Shown: positions 16,313 through 25,505, numbered from the stretch's first letter. The stretch: DNA of 35,628 bases from an uncultured Lachnospiraceae bacterium (GCA_905235465.1 CAJOLP010000004.1:1-35628), one strand, 5' to 3'. A program made the numbers and translations. The notes: a model not told the origin generated them from the sequence alone.

Positions 16313-18739
16313 ATGGCAGATAATGGCAGGCCCAGAGGAAGAGAGCGACATGTAAGCGGCGTAGGATCCGGCGGAGACATCCGGGGAGAAGGCCTCGGGA
16401 CAGGACCGGTCGGCAGCGGCGGACATATGCCCGGCGGTTCGGGAGGAGGACCTCAGCGCAGCGGCGGCGGCGGCCGGCGGGGCGGAGGCGGAGGCCTCAT
16501 CTTCTTGATCATGGTCGTCCTTATGCTGCTGGGAGGCGGCGGAGGTCTCCTTTTGGGCGGCGGCTCCTCCGGAGGCGGAGAGGACGCATATCCCTCATCG
16601 GGGTCCGGCACCGGGTCCGGATCGATATCCGATTACTACGACGGCAGCGGTTCCTATTCCTACGGATGGGACAATGGCGATGCCTCCCACACAAGTCTGG
16701 ACACCACTGTGGCGGAGGGATCGCGCCTTAAGTATACGACCCTTCGGGGCGGCGGCAAGGATACCGTCACGATCATGGTCTACATGTGCGGCACGGATCT
16801 GGAGTCCGGGAGCGGTATGGCCACCTCCGATCTGCAGGAGATGGCGGCCGCGAAGCTGTCGGACAAAGTGAATCTCCTGGTCTACACCGGCGGCTGCGCC
16901 AGATGGCGCAACAATGTGGTCAGCAGCAGGACAAACCAGATCTATCAGGTGACCGGCGGCGGACTAAAGCCCCTTGTAAAGGACGACGGGAGCGATTCCA
17001 TGACCAATCCCGACACGCTGTCGCGCTATATCCGCTGGGCCGCGTCCAAGTATCCGGCGGACCGCTACGCGCTGATCCTGTGGGATCACGGCGGCGGCTC
17101 GGCAGGCGGCTTTGGTTATGATGAGAAAAATAAGAACAGCGGCTCCATGAGCCTCTCCGACATCGGCAAAGCGCTGGAGAAGGGCGGCGTGAAGTTTGAT
17201 TTTATCGGCTTTGACGCCTGCCTGATGGCCACCCTGGAGAACGCGCTGATGCTGGACAAATACGGCGATTACCTGATCGGCTCCGAGGAGACGGAACCCG
17301 GCGTGGGCTGGTATTATACGGACTGGCTGAACGCCCTGAGCGCGAACACATCCATGCCCACCATCGAGATCGGGCAGAAGATCGCGGACACATTTGTGGA
17401 GGCCTGCGCGGTCAAGTGCAGGGGACAGCAGACGACCCTTTCCGTGGTGGATCTGGCGGAGCTCCATACGACTGTGCCGGATAAACTCAACAAGTTCTCG
17501 AAATCCATCAGCACACTCCTCTCCGGTGAGGATTACGCGTCGGTGTCGAAGGCCCGCAACAACACCAGGGAATTCGCGACGAGCGCGAGGATCGATCAGG
17601 TGGATCTGGTGGACCTTGCGTCCAACATCGGAAATACAGAGGGCAGGGAACTGATCGAGGCGGTTCGCGGGGCGGTCAAATACAACCGCACCTCCACGAA
17701 CATGACGAACGCCTACGGGCTCTCCATCTATTTCCCGTACCGCGCCTCCGCCAAATATGTGGATTCCGTGTCCGACACATACGATCAGATCGGCATGGAC
17801 GCCGACTACACGGCCTGCATCCGCGAGTTCGCCAGCATGGAAGTGTGCGGCATGGCGGGCAGCGGCGGCAGCGGCAGCCCCTACGATTCCCTGTTCGGGG
17901 ATTACGCCGGGGAATTTTCCGGCCTGGACAGCACCGGGAGCGATCAGCTGATCGGCCTGCTGCTGGGGAGCTTTTTGAGAGGGGATTACAGCAGAGTGTC
18001 GGGACTGGACGCGTCCAACGCATCCTTTGTTTCGGACCGCCCGCTCTCCGATGAGCAGATGAAAAAATATGTGCAGGACCATCACCTTGATCCCAACCAG
18101 CTGGGCTGGGTGAGAGAGGACGGCAAGGACAAGATCGTGCTCAGCGAGGACCAGTGGAGGCTCGTCACCGGGATCGATGAGAACCTCTATCTGGACAACG
18201 GCAGCGGCTATATCGATCTGGGCCTGGACAACGTCTTCAGCTTTGATGACAAGGGCAGCATGATCGCGGACAGCGGCAGGGCGTGGCTCGCCATCAATTC
18301 CGAGGCGGTTCCCTACTACCACGAGACAACCGTGGACGACGGGAAAAACTATACGATCACGGGGCGGGTGCCGTGCCTCATTAGCGGGCAGCTGAGCAAC
18401 CTGATCATCGTCTTTGACAACGATCATCCCGAAGGATATGTGGCCGGCGCCTGCGCGGATTACGGCAAGGAAGACGGCGTAAATGTCGCCGCCAAAAATA
18501 TCACAGACCTGCAGGAGGGCGACACGATCGACTATGTCTGCGATTTTTATGGCTATGACGGCTCCTATCAGGATTCCTACAAAAAGGGCGCGCAGGTCAC
18601 CATTAAGGACCCGGACAACCTGGATGAGGAGCTCAAAGTCAGCGACATACAGTTCTATGACAGCGAGCGCACGGTCATGACTTATAAGTTCACGGATATC
18701 TTCGGCAGGGATTACTGGACGGAAGCACTGAAAAAATAA
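16313..18739 (+). CDS. Membrane-anchored clostripain-family (C11) cysteine peptidase
   Basis: 808 aa. The N-terminal 60 residues are Gly/Arg-rich and of low complexity. One TM segment follows (about 61-83), then a Ser/Gly linker. The C11 domain begins with TVTIMVYMCGTDLESGSGM. The catalytic dyad is visible as His259 (LWDHGGGSAGG) and Cys303 (GFDACLMATLENA), followed by SEETEPGVGWYY. Clostripain cuts after Arg or Lys; relatives activate themselves by internal cleavage. The region beyond about residue 520 is a family-specific beta-rich extension of unknown role. The enzyme should act outside the membrane, perhaps processing secreted or wall proteins. It is followed after a short gap by three small membrane-protein genes, likely the same transcript. 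Confidence 0.92.
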   Translation: MADNGRPRGRERHVSGVGSGGDIRGEGLGTGPVGSGGHMPGGSGGGPQRSGGGGRRGGGGGLIFLIMVVLMLLGGGGGLLLGGGSSGGGEDAYPSSGSGTGSGSISDYYDGSGSYSYGWDNGDASHTSLDTTVAEGSRLKYTTLRGGGKDTVTIMVYMCGTDLESGSGMATSDLQEMAAAKLSDKVNLLVYTGGCARWRNNVVSSRTNQIYQVTGGGLKPLVKDDGSDSMTNPDTLSRYIRWAASKYPADRYALILWDHGGGSAGGFGYDEKNKNSGSMSLSDIGKALEKGGVKFDFIGFDACLMATLENALMLDKYGDYLIGSEETEPGVGWYYTDWLNALSANTSMPTIEIGQKIADTFVEACAVKCRGQQTTLSVVDLAELHTTVPDKLNKFSKSISTLLSGEDYASVSKARNNTREFATSARIDQVDLVDLASNIGNTEGRELIEAVRGAVKYNRTSTNMTNAYGLSIYFPYRASAKYVDSVSDTYDQIGMDADYTACIREFASMEVCGMAGSGGSGSPYDSLFGDYAGEFSGLDSTGSDQLIGLLLGSFLRGDYSRVSGLDASNASFVSDRPLSDEQMKKYVQDHHLDPNQLGWVREDGKDKIVLSEDQWRLVTGIDENLYLDNGSGYIDLGLDNVFSFDDKGSMIADSGRAWLAINSEAVPYYHETTVDDGKNYTITGRVPCLISGQLSNLIIVFDNDHPEGYVAGACADYGKEDGVNVAAKNITDLQEGDTIDYVCDFYGYDGSYQDSYKKGAQVTIKDPDNLDEELKVSDIQFYDSERTVMTYKFTDIFGRDYWTEALKK

Positions 18740-18775
18740 GGAAAATCAGCAGGAAGGCTTTTGGCAGACAGGCGT

Positions 18776-19678
18776 ATGGCGAATCAAAAGAAGCGGGTGT
18801 ATAGATCCGCGGGAGTACACTACTCGAAAAATACCATAAATAAGAGCGCGAATAAGAGCGCGGGCAGGAGCGGTGCGTCTGCCGTGATGATCACCTGCCC
18901 GCAGTGCGGCGCGGAATATGAGGCCGGACTTCTCCGCTGCCCCTACTGCAAGTCGGTGGACGACTATCAGGACGAGACGGAGTTCATGGGAGACATGGAG
19001 GAGATCCGCGGCAAAGTGGAGGACCTGCCGCAGGACTTTGAAAAGGAGACGGCGAAGACGGCACGAAAAGAGACCGCGCGGGATATGCACCGCATCTTCC
19101 GCATCGTCTTCGGGATCATCGTCGGCATCGTGCTCCTGTGCGTGCTGGCCGCCTTTATAGACACGAAGCTTCTGGGAAGCGAGGAGGATCAGCAGGAGAA
19201 GAGGCGGGCGGAATATCTCTGGAAAGAGGAGAATTACCCCCTCATGGACGATCTCTACGCGCAGCAGGACTGGGAGGGGCTGCTGTCCTTTGCCGATGAG
19301 GCGAACAGTTCGGCCCTGTATGATTGGGAACACTATTCGGTCATAAGCGGGCTCCGTAAGATTCAGGATATTTCTGCGTATTATATTAAGGAAGCGGACG
19401 AGGCCGCGGAAAAAGACGGAGCGGATTCTCAGAAAGCGCGGGAGGCAAGGACAAGGCTCTTTAGGGAGGAGATCTCCATACGGTTTTGGGAGTATCAGGT
19501 GAAGGACCCGGCGGACGCCGAGATCGTCAAGGGACAGGGCGCGGCGGTCCTTCAGGATCTGGATGAGAGATTTGCCCTGACAGAGGAGGAGACCGAGCAG
19601 CTTCGCACGATCGTGGCCAGATCCGGCGGGATACTGACAACCAAGGAATGTGAGGACTTTTTGGAGAGCAGAGAATGA
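18776..19678 (+). CDS. Zinc-ribbon single-TM protein of unknown function (first of a trio)
   Basis: 300 aa from the ATG at 18776. A TTG at 18761 has AGGAAGG only 3 bp upstream, and an internal ATG at 18885 would start right at the zinc ribbon; the true start is uncertain. Two CPxC knuckles (CPQCG and CPYCK, twelve residues apart) form a zinc ribbon. A charged helical segment follows, then one TM helix (IFRIVFGIIVGIVLLCVLAA). The outer part of about 170 residues is acidic and helical and contains an LYAQQDWEGLLSFADEAN segment that resembles segments in the next two proteins. I do not recognise a named family. The last codons overlap the next gene (ATGA), showing coupling. Confidence 0.72.
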   Translation: MANQKKRVYRSAGVHYSKNTINKSANKSAGRSGASAVMITCPQCGAEYEAGLLRCPYCKSVDDYQDETEFMGDMEEIRGKVEDLPQDFEKETAKTARKETARDMHRIFRIVFGIIVGIVLLCVLAAFIDTKLLGSEEDQQEKRRAEYLWKEENYPLMDDLYAQQDWEGLLSFADEANSSALYDWEHYSVISGLRKIQDISAYYIKEADEAAEKDGADSQKAREARTRLFREEISIRFWEYQVKDPADAEIVKGQGAAVLQDLDERFALTEEETEQLRTIVARSGGILTTKECEDFLESRE

Positions 19679-20529
19679 AATGTCAATATTGCGGCGGCGA
19701 CGTCTCGCTGGACGACCGCTTCTGCCCCTACTGCGGGAGAAGGGTCGATCAGGCGGAGCGCCATCAGAAGGAAATGGAGGCATACGAGGGCCGGTTTGAG
19801 GAGACCCGCGAGGAGGCCCTGAAGAAAGCGGACAACGCGGGCGGGGGCCTGGCGACGGCCGTGGGCATTCGCCTGGTGATCCTGGCCGTGCTGATCGTCG
19901 CGATGATCGTGATCGGGACCCGGTACGACTCGTATGAGGTCAACCAGCGGCGGCAGGAAAAAGAGATCACCACCAATGAGCAGCAGTATAAGGCGCTGAT
20001 CGAACAGCTCCTTGAGGACAGGGACTACGCGCAGCTGGCCGCGCTGGAACGCCGCCGGAACATAACGGATTCGAATCTATACAGCGATTATAAGTACATC
20101 ATTTACGCCAGTGACTACTACAACCGCGCCTATCGCGGACTTTTGGGGATCGCCTACTACAGGCCCGGGAGCGAAATGCCCTATTACACGGAGCAGCTCT
20201 CCAAATCCATCGCCTCATTTTATGACCAGATCTCGCCCGACTATTACGAGCGCTACGCCGCGAACCCGGACAAGACGAAAGAGGTGTTCGGGCAGATGGA
20301 GCAGCAAATGCAGATCCTGCTCCGCAGATACCTGGGCCTGTCCGAGGAAGAGGCCGCGTCGTTCAAAGATCTGTCCAAGAGCCGCCGCACGGTCATCATT
20401 GAATCGGCAGTGGATGAGGTCGTCAGCGGGACACCGGATGCCGGCACTGAAGCGCCGGAAGAGACATCGGATGCCGGCACTGAGGCGCCGGTAGGGATTC
20501 CGGATGAGATCGGGCCGACGGAGGAGTAA
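19675..20529 (+). CDS. Zinc-ribbon single-TM protein of unknown function (second of a trio)
   Basis: 284 aa. It starts directly with a zinc ribbon (CQYCGG ... CPYCGRRVD), then a charged helix and one TM segment (about 62-82). The outer domain is tyrosine-rich and helical, with LLEDRDYAQLAALERRRN matching the DWEGL segment of the previous protein. The C terminus carries a short duplicated stretch (DAGTEAPEETSDAGTEAPV). The start overlaps the previous stop by 4 bp. The ribbon faces the cytoplasm by topology. No function can be assigned. Confidence 0.75.
   Translation: MKCQYCGGDVSLDDRFCPYCGRRVDQAERHQKEMEAYEGRFEETREEALKKADNAGGGLATAVGIRLVILAVLIVAMIVIGTRYDSYEVNQRRQEKEITTNEQQYKALIEQLLEDRDYAQLAALERRRNITDSNLYSDYKYIIYASDYYNRAYRGLLGIAYYRPGSEMPYYTEQLSKSIASFYDQISPDYYERYAANPDKTKEVFGQMEQQMQILLRRYLGLSEEEAASFKDLSKSRRTVIIESAVDEVVSGTPDAGTEAPEETSDAGTEAPVGIPDEIGPTEE
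20435..20491 (+). repeat. 24-bp direct repeat in the second zinc-ribbon gene
   Basis: Two 24-bp copies with one mismatch (20435-20458 and 20468-20491, 33-bp period) encode the duplicated SDAGTEAP-type tail, a likely slippage product. Confidence 0.75.
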
Positions 20530-20532
20530 AAA

Positions 20533-20991
20533 ATGGCGAAGTATAAGCGAAAAAATACAGCAAAGCCCCGCAGATCCAAGCTGCTGACCGCACTGAACGT
20601 CATGATCGGCATCGCGCTGGCGCTCGTCCTGATGGCGGTCATCGCGACCCTGTCGGACAACCTGGGCTCTTACTACAACCGAAAATTTGACGAAAGCTAT
20701 TCCTATTACAGTCTCCAGAACGGCGACTACGCACAGCTCGTGGAGGATTACTACGACAACTGGGGCATCTTTGGCGAGATCAAAAGCGGAAGCGAGGAGC
20801 TGGCCGCCGTGGCGGATTACGCGGACGCGGCGTTTCGCCTGAGCGCCTGCGAGAGAGAGGGCACGGCGGACGGCCGGAGCATTGTGGATGATTCTATTCT
20901 CACCGGGCTCAGAGAGAGAATGGAGAAGGACAGAGAGCAGATGGGCGTCTATCTGCCGGAGGCGGATAAGATCGACGGGATGCTCCGGTGA
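20533..20991 (+). CDS. Small single-TM protein of unknown function (third of a trio)
   Basis: 152 aa. A very basic N terminus (MAKYKRKNTAKPRRSK) replaces the zinc ribbon of its two neighbours. One TM helix follows (about 23-45), then a helical outer domain with YSLQNGDYAQLVEDYYDNW, the same D-[YW]-x-x-L element as in the two preceding proteins. The start lies 3 bp after the previous stop, and transcription probably ends or is renewed before the promoter at 20997. Function is unknown; the paralogy is my inference from layout and this motif. Confidence 0.75.
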   Translation: MAKYKRKNTAKPRRSKLLTALNVMIGIALALVLMAVIATLSDNLGSYYNRKFDESYSYYSLQNGDYAQLVEDYYDNWGIFGEIKSGSEELAAVADYADAAFRLSACEREGTADGRSIVDDSILTGLRERMEKDREQMGVYLPEADKIDGMLR

Positions 20992-20996
20992 CCGCG

Positions 20997-21025
20997 TTGT
21001 CATTTGCTTTAGAATACGATACAAT
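20997..21025 (+). promoter_or_regulatory. Promoter for the xpaC-telA unit
   Basis: TTGTCA (20997-21002), 17-bp spacer and TACAAT (21020-21025) make a strong housekeeping-type promoter; a second TATAAT overlaps at 21025-21030. The leader before the ATG at 21116 is about 85 nt. Confidence 0.75.
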
Positions 21026-21115
21026 ATAATGTGAGCGTGTTTTCGCGGAGCCCTGAAGCGCCCCCGAAGACAGACACAGGACAGACGCAGTTTCAGATGA
21101 CGGAACGGATGACAA

Positions 21116-22708
21116 ATGGATATTAATGATCTGTACGAGGCGGGCGGCGACATCATGGACGCCGTGAACGACGCCATCAAATACAATGATTATCAGAATC
21201 TGAGCGACTCGATCAAAAAGACGGTGAATGACGTCACGGAGGCCATCAAGAGGGACGTCCGCGACAGCACGGCCGATTACGCGGGGGGACAGGATGTCCG
21301 CCGCCGCGTGTACCGCAGCACCCGCGGTCAGGGGAATAGTTTTGACGACGATCCGGATGTCTATCGGCGCTATCGCTCCACGGCGCAGCGCGCGGGTCAG
21401 GGAGCGGCGCAGGGAGCAGCCGGGACCCGTAGAAGTTACCGGGTCAAGGATAACGCGTCCAACTTTTTCCAGAAGAAGATCACCAAGAGCAACGGGATCA
21501 GCCACGTTCTGGCGGGCGCGATCGGCATGGTGATCTTCCTGCCTATGGCGCTGTCCAACGCGGCCAGCTTCATCTTCAGCGGCGGCGGATTTGGCGCCGC
21601 GTTCGGTCTTTTGGCCACTACGATGATCACCGCCGCGTCGGCCTACGCCATCATGAACGGCCACAAGGATTCCGGCCTCATCGACCGGTATATGGAGTAC
21701 GGCAAGGTCATCGGCAACGCCGAGTATGTGGAGATCGAGAAGCTCGCGCGGGCCACCGGCAGGACCAGAGACGAAGTGCTGGCAGATCTGCAGAAGATGA
21801 TCGACAGCGGGTTCTTTAAGGAGGCGTGGATCGACGATCAGAAGACGACGCTGATGCTCACGGAGGAAGTCTACAATCAGTATGAGCGCCTGCTGAAGGA
21901 AGAGAGGGAAAGATTCAAGAAGCAGGAGGAGGAGATCCTGAGCGAGGACGCGAATCTTCCCGAGGAGGCGCAGCAGATCCTTCGGGAGGGGCGCAGCTAC
22001 ATTCAGACCATCCATCAGTTCAACGTCGATATCCCCGCTCAGGAGATGAGCGGGAAGCTGGATCAGCTGGAGGACACCATGCTCCGCATCGTGGAGCAGG
22101 TCCGCGAGCATCCCGAGAGCGCGGCAGATCTGCGCAAGCTGATGGGATATTATCTTCCCACGACGGTGAAGCTTCTGAGCGCGTACCGCGAGCTTGACAG
22201 ACAGGCCGGCAGCGGCGACAACGTGGTGAACACGAAGAGGGAGATCGAGGAGGCGCTGGATACGATCAATGAGGCCTTTGAAAATCTCCTTGACAGCATG
22301 TTCCAGGAGATGGCCTGGGATGTGTCGTCCGATATATCCGTCATGCAGACGATGTTCCGGCAGGACGGGCTGACCGGCAGCAGGATGCGCGCGCAGAGCG
22401 GGCAGACCACAGAGCAGAGGGAACAGCAGGTCTACGGAGCCAACGTGGGCCAGGCGGTAGGCGCCGGGCCGGGGCGGGAGACCGCGGCCGGACAGGCACA
22501 GACAGCCGGCCAGGCACAGGCGGCCGGCCAGACGCAGACAGCCGGACAGACGCAGACAGCCGGGCAGACACAGGAAGCCGAGCAGGAAAAGACATGGGAA
22601 GAGAGGCAGCAGGACGGTCAGGTCCAGTCCTCGGGCGGCGTGCAGATGCAGGTCGGCGGCAGTACCCTGGTATGGGGGAATGACTCCTTCTCGGAAGAGG
22701 AAAAATAA
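21116..22708 (+). CDS. XpaC-like (5-bromo-4-chloroindolyl phosphate hydrolysis) membrane protein
   Basis: 530 aa. The N-terminal about 120 residues are helical and polar. Two close TM segments follow (about 130-185: HVLAGAIGMVIFLPMAL and GFGAAFGLLATTMITAASA). A conserved block (YGKVIGNAEYVEIEKLA ... FKEAWIDDQKTTLMLT) is typical of XpaC proteins paired with TelA. A long coiled-coil region (about 240-420) ends in a Gln/Ala/Thr-rich repeat tail. The family is named from a colour assay; a true enzymatic role is unproven. The pairing with telA downstream is the standard arrangement (xpaC-yaaN in Bacillus). The ribosome site is weak (GGAACGG). Confidence 0.85.
   Translation: MDINDLYEAGGDIMDAVNDAIKYNDYQNLSDSIKKTVNDVTEAIKRDVRDSTADYAGGQDVRRRVYRSTRGQGNSFDDDPDVYRRYRSTAQRAGQGAAQGAAGTRRSYRVKDNASNFFQKKITKSNGISHVLAGAIGMVIFLPMALSNAASFIFSGGGFGAAFGLLATTMITAASAYAIMNGHKDSGLIDRYMEYGKVIGNAEYVEIEKLARATGRTRDEVLADLQKMIDSGFFKEAWIDDQKTTLMLTEEVYNQYERLLKEERERFKKQEEEILSEDANLPEEAQQILREGRSYIQTIHQFNVDIPAQEMSGKLDQLEDTMLRIVEQVREHPESAADLRKLMGYYLPTTVKLLSAYRELDRQAGSGDNVVNTKREIEEALDTINEAFENLLDSMFQEMAWDVSSDISVMQTMFRQDGLTGSRMRAQSGQTTEQREQQVYGANVGQAVGAGPGRETAAGQAQTAGQAQAAGQTQTAGQTQTAGQTQEAEQEKTWEERQQDGQVQSSGGVQMQVGGSTLVWGNDSFSEEEK
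22487..22580 (+). repeat. 18-bp tandem repeat encoding AGQTQT units
   Basis: About five imperfect 18-bp units, GCCGG-(A/C)-CAG-rich, encode AGQAQT/AGQTQT hexapeptides near the C terminus of the XpaC-like protein. It forms a flexible tail and is prone to copy-number change. Confidence 0.8.
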
Positions 22709-22769
22709 GCGGGAAACGCTTATGATAGAGCGGAACTGAAATAAACCAGCACATAGATGGGAGAAAATT

Positions 22770-23966
22770 ATGGCAGAAGAGAAAATGGGCGGAAGCTTTG
22801 GCGAGTCGGCAGTACAGGCAGATCCGTTTGAGGGCTTTTCGGACAGCGCGCCCACACTGACGTTTGACGCGGAGGAGATGGTGCAGGCCCAGACAGCGCC
22901 GGCGCCCCAGGGGCTCAGCGTGGATACAAAGGAGGAGGAGAGCGTGCTCACTCCCGAGGAACTCCGTCAGGTGGAGGATTTCTCCAAGAAGATCGACATC
23001 AGCAATTCCAAGGCGGTCATGACCTACGGGGCAGGCACGCAGAAGAAGATGTCAGACTTTTCGGAGAAGACGCTTGAGAATGTTCGCACGAAGGACATGG
23101 GCGATGTCGGCAATATGATCACAAGCCTTGTGACAGAGCTGAGGAACTTTGATGTCGACGAGAACGAGAAGGGCATCAAGGGCTTCTTTAAGAAAAAGAG
23201 CAACCAGATGCAGCAGATGCGCACCCAGTACGCGAAGGTGGAGACGAACGTCAACACCATCTCCAATGAGCTGGAGAAGCATCAGGTAGAGCTCCTCAAG
23301 GACGTGGAAGTTCTCGACCGCATGTACGACATGAACCTCAACTACTATAAGGAACTGACCATGTACATCCTGGCGGGCAAGTTAAAGCTCAAGGAAGTGC
23401 GGGAAAAGGAGCTCCCGGTCCTGCAGCAGAAAGCGCAGCAGACGGGACTTGCCGAGGACGCGCAGGCGGCCAAGGATCTGGCGGAGCAGTGCGACCGGTT
23501 CGAGAAGAAGATCCATGACCTGCAGCTGACCCGCGCCGTGGCGATGCAGACCGGACCGCAGATCCGCATGATCCAGTCTTCGGACCAGATGATGGCCGAG
23601 AAGATCCAGTCCACGATCGTCAATACGATCCCGCTCTGGAAGAACCAGATGGTCATCGCGATCGGCATCGAGCACGCGAACCAGGCGGCCAAAGCGGAGA
23701 GAGAAGTCAACGATATGACCAACGCGCTGCTGCGCAAGAATGCCGACAAGCTCAAACAGGCGACTGTGGAAAGCGCCAAAGAGTCGGAGCGCGGCATCGT
23801 GGATATCGAGGCGCTCAAGCATACCAATGAGATGCTGATCTCCACCATGGACGAAGTGCTGGCGATCCAGTCGGATGGAAAGCAGAAGAGAGCGGCCGCC
23901 GAGAAGGATCTGCAAAAGATCGAGGCAGAGCTTCGGGAGAAGCTGCTGCAGGCAAGCAAATCCTGA
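22770..23966 (+). CDS. Toxic anion resistance protein TelA family
   Basis: 398 aa, the full TelA length, highly charged and helical with no TM segment. Family landmarks are LTPEELRQVEDFSKKIDISN near the N terminus, the FFKKKSNQ segment, and QIRMIQSSDQMMAEKIQSTI plus IPLWKNQMVIAIG in the C-terminal half. TelA was linked to tellurite resistance in early work, but most members act in general envelope-stress or biocide tolerance. It should be cytoplasmic or bound to the XpaC membrane partner. GGGAG lies 9 bp before the ATG. It follows xpaC by 61 bp, in the same transcription unit. Confidence 0.93.
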   Translation: MAEEKMGGSFGESAVQADPFEGFSDSAPTLTFDAEEMVQAQTAPAPQGLSVDTKEEESVLTPEELRQVEDFSKKIDISNSKAVMTYGAGTQKKMSDFSEKTLENVRTKDMGDVGNMITSLVTELRNFDVDENEKGIKGFFKKKSNQMQQMRTQYAKVETNVNTISNELEKHQVELLKDVEVLDRMYDMNLNYYKELTMYILAGKLKLKEVREKELPVLQQKAQQTGLAEDAQAAKDLAEQCDRFEKKIHDLQLTRAVAMQTGPQIRMIQSSDQMMAEKIQSTIVNTIPLWKNQMVIAIGIEHANQAAKAEREVNDMTNALLRKNADKLKQATVESAKESERGIVDIEALKHTNEMLISTMDEVLAIQSDGKQKRAAAEKDLQKIEAELREKLLQASKS

Positions 23967-24031
23967 GCGCAGGACGCGCAGGAGGTCAGAGAGATCGGAG
24001 CGCAGGGCGCTCAAAAGATGAGATACCAGGA

Positions 24032-24063
24032 CCGGGATCCCTTCAGGGAGGGAGGGATCCCGG
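24032..24063 (+). promoter_or_regulatory. Perfect 11-bp hairpin in the telA-transpeptidase intergenic region
   Basis: CCGGGATCCCT (24032-24042) pairs with AGGGATCCCGG (24053-24063) around a 10-nt loop. No T-run follows, so it is not a standard terminator; it may be an attenuator, a processing site or a 3'-end stabiliser. Confidence 0.55.
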
Positions 24064-24079
24064 GCTGAACGGACAGACA

Positions 24080-24096
24080 GGCTGCCGCGGGCAGCC
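24080..24096 (+). promoter_or_regulatory. Hairpin abutting the ribosome-binding site of the first transpeptidase gene
   Basis: GGCTGCC-GCG-GGCAGCC is a 7-bp perfect stem that ends one base before AAAGGAG, the ribosome site of the gene at 24110. It could influence translation or shield the 5' end. Confidence 0.5.
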
Positions 24097-24109
24097 GAAA
24101 GGAGCGGAT

Positions 24110-25483
24110 ATGAATATGCGCAAAAGGATTTTGGGAGCGGCGACAGCATTAATGCTGGCGCTTTTTGCGCCTTTACCGCAAATTTCCTTTGTGGCAGGGG
24201 GAGTGACCGCGCCGGCAGGAGAAGTGACCGCGCCGGTGGTGAGTATGGCCGCGCCGGCCGTGGAGGCACAGGCCGCGTCAGCCGCCTTTCCGACCGTGAG
24301 CGGCAAGTGGAAAAAGACGTCCAAGGGCATGACCTTCGTCCAGAAGAACGGCGTCGCCGTGAAGGGGAAAATGGTCACCATCAAGGGCAAGGTGTACAGC
24401 TTCAGCGCCAGCGGCTACAGGCAGACCGGATGGGTCTCCTATAAGGGCAAGTGGTACTATATGGACGCCGGCGGCGCGGCGAAGAAGGGCTGGACCGAAG
24501 TCAAAAAGAAATGGTACTATCTGGATCCGAAGACCTACGCCATGCACACGGGGTGGCTCGCCCTGAACAGGGAGCGCGCATTCTACCTCAATAAGAAGGG
24601 AGTCATGCTGACAGGGCCCCAGACGATCAACGGGAAAGCTTATGTCTTTACCTCGGAGGGCGTTCTGAAGGAAGGCAGGGTCAGGATAAAGGGCAGGACC
24701 TACGGTTCCGCCGGCTTCTCCAAACAAAAGAAGAACAAGGAGGGCGGCAAGTGGAATAAGGTCGAGGATCGCTGGGTCTACATGAAGAAGGACGGGTCCT
24801 TTGCCAAAAACGAAAAGCTCAAGATCCTGGGGCAGTACTATCTGTTCGACAGCCAGGGATATATGGTCACCGGCTGGAAAAAGGTGAACGGGAAGTGGTA
24901 TTACGCGGGATCTGACGGGGTGCTGGCCGTAAACTGCTGGAAAAAGATCGATCACGAGGAGTACTATTTTTACAAGGACGGCCATATGGCGGCGAACACC
25001 ACGGTGGACGGCGCCAAGATCCTGGCCAGCGGCGCCAAATACCGGAAGAAGCCCGCGATCGGGGATTCCATCGACGAGAAGGCGCAGGGGTATGAGAGCT
25101 CCACGGACTATCTGATCCTGGTCAACAAGAGTCTCCACAAAGTGGGGATCTATAAGGGCGAGAAGGGATACTGGAACAATATCCGCAAGGTCCTGTGCGG
25201 CGACGGCAAACCTTCGACGCCCACCATCGAGGGAAGCTTTGTTGTGGGACTGAAGATGCGGTATTTTGACTCGGGCGCCGCCAGATGCTGGTACGCCACG
25301 CAGTTTTGCGGCAATTTCCTGTTCCACTCGGTCCTTTATTACCAGACGCAGGCGCCCACCTATGTGATGGACGGCAGAGTCGGGGCGGGCGTATCCCACG
25401 GCTGCGTGCGGCTGCAGCTCGACGACTGTCTGTGGATCTACAATAATATCCCGCGGGGAACCAGAGTGATCGTCTACAGATAA
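24110..25483 (+). CDS. L,D-transpeptidase (YkuD) with cell-wall-binding repeats, canonical SHGC site
   Basis: 457 aa. A signal peptide (about 1-27) and an Ala/Val/Pro linker lead to about eight 20-residue wall-binding repeats (about 65-300; GW/YY-rich, strongly Lys-rich). The YkuD domain spans about 318-457. The catalytic set is complete: H406 (FLFHSVLY) and C432 in SHGCVRL, 26 residues apart. L,D-transpeptidases form 3-3 peptidoglycan cross-links or attach proteins to the wall, outside the cell. AAAGGAG precedes the ATG. It is the first of three consecutive paralogues and the only one with the textbook motif. Its stop codon lies inside a terminator stem. Confidence 0.93.
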   Translation: MNMRKRILGAATALMLALFAPLPQISFVAGGVTAPAGEVTAPVVSMAAPAVEAQAASAAFPTVSGKWKKTSKGMTFVQKNGVAVKGKMVTIKGKVYSFSASGYRQTGWVSYKGKWYYMDAGGAAKKGWTEVKKKWYYLDPKTYAMHTGWLALNRERAFYLNKKGVMLTGPQTINGKAYVFTSEGVLKEGRVRIKGRTYGSAGFSKQKKNKEGGKWNKVEDRWVYMKKDGSFAKNEKLKILGQYYLFDSQGYMVTGWKKVNGKWYYAGSDGVLAVNCWKKIDHEEYYFYKDGHMAANTTVDGAKILASGAKYRKKPAIGDSIDEKAQGYESSTDYLILVNKSLHKVGIYKGEKGYWNNIRKVLCGDGKPSTPTIEGSFVVGLKMRYFDSGAARCWYATQFCGNFLFHSVLYYQTQAPTYVMDGRVGAGVSHGCVRLQLDDCLWIYNNIPRGTRVIVYR

Positions 25484-25505
25484 ATACGCCCCCGTATTTA
25501 TTTTT
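25481..25505 (+). terminator. Terminator overlapping the stop codon of the first transpeptidase gene
   Basis: TAAATACG (25481-25488) pairs with CGTATTTA (25493-25500) around CCCC and is followed by TTTTT. The stem begins with the TAA stop itself, so termination and translation end are physically linked. Confidence 0.7.

Noticed and set aside
22770-23966. Dedicated tellurite-resistance operon.
   Set aside because: Only the xpaC-telA pair is present, with no terB/C/D/E genes. The TelA name alone does not establish the function.
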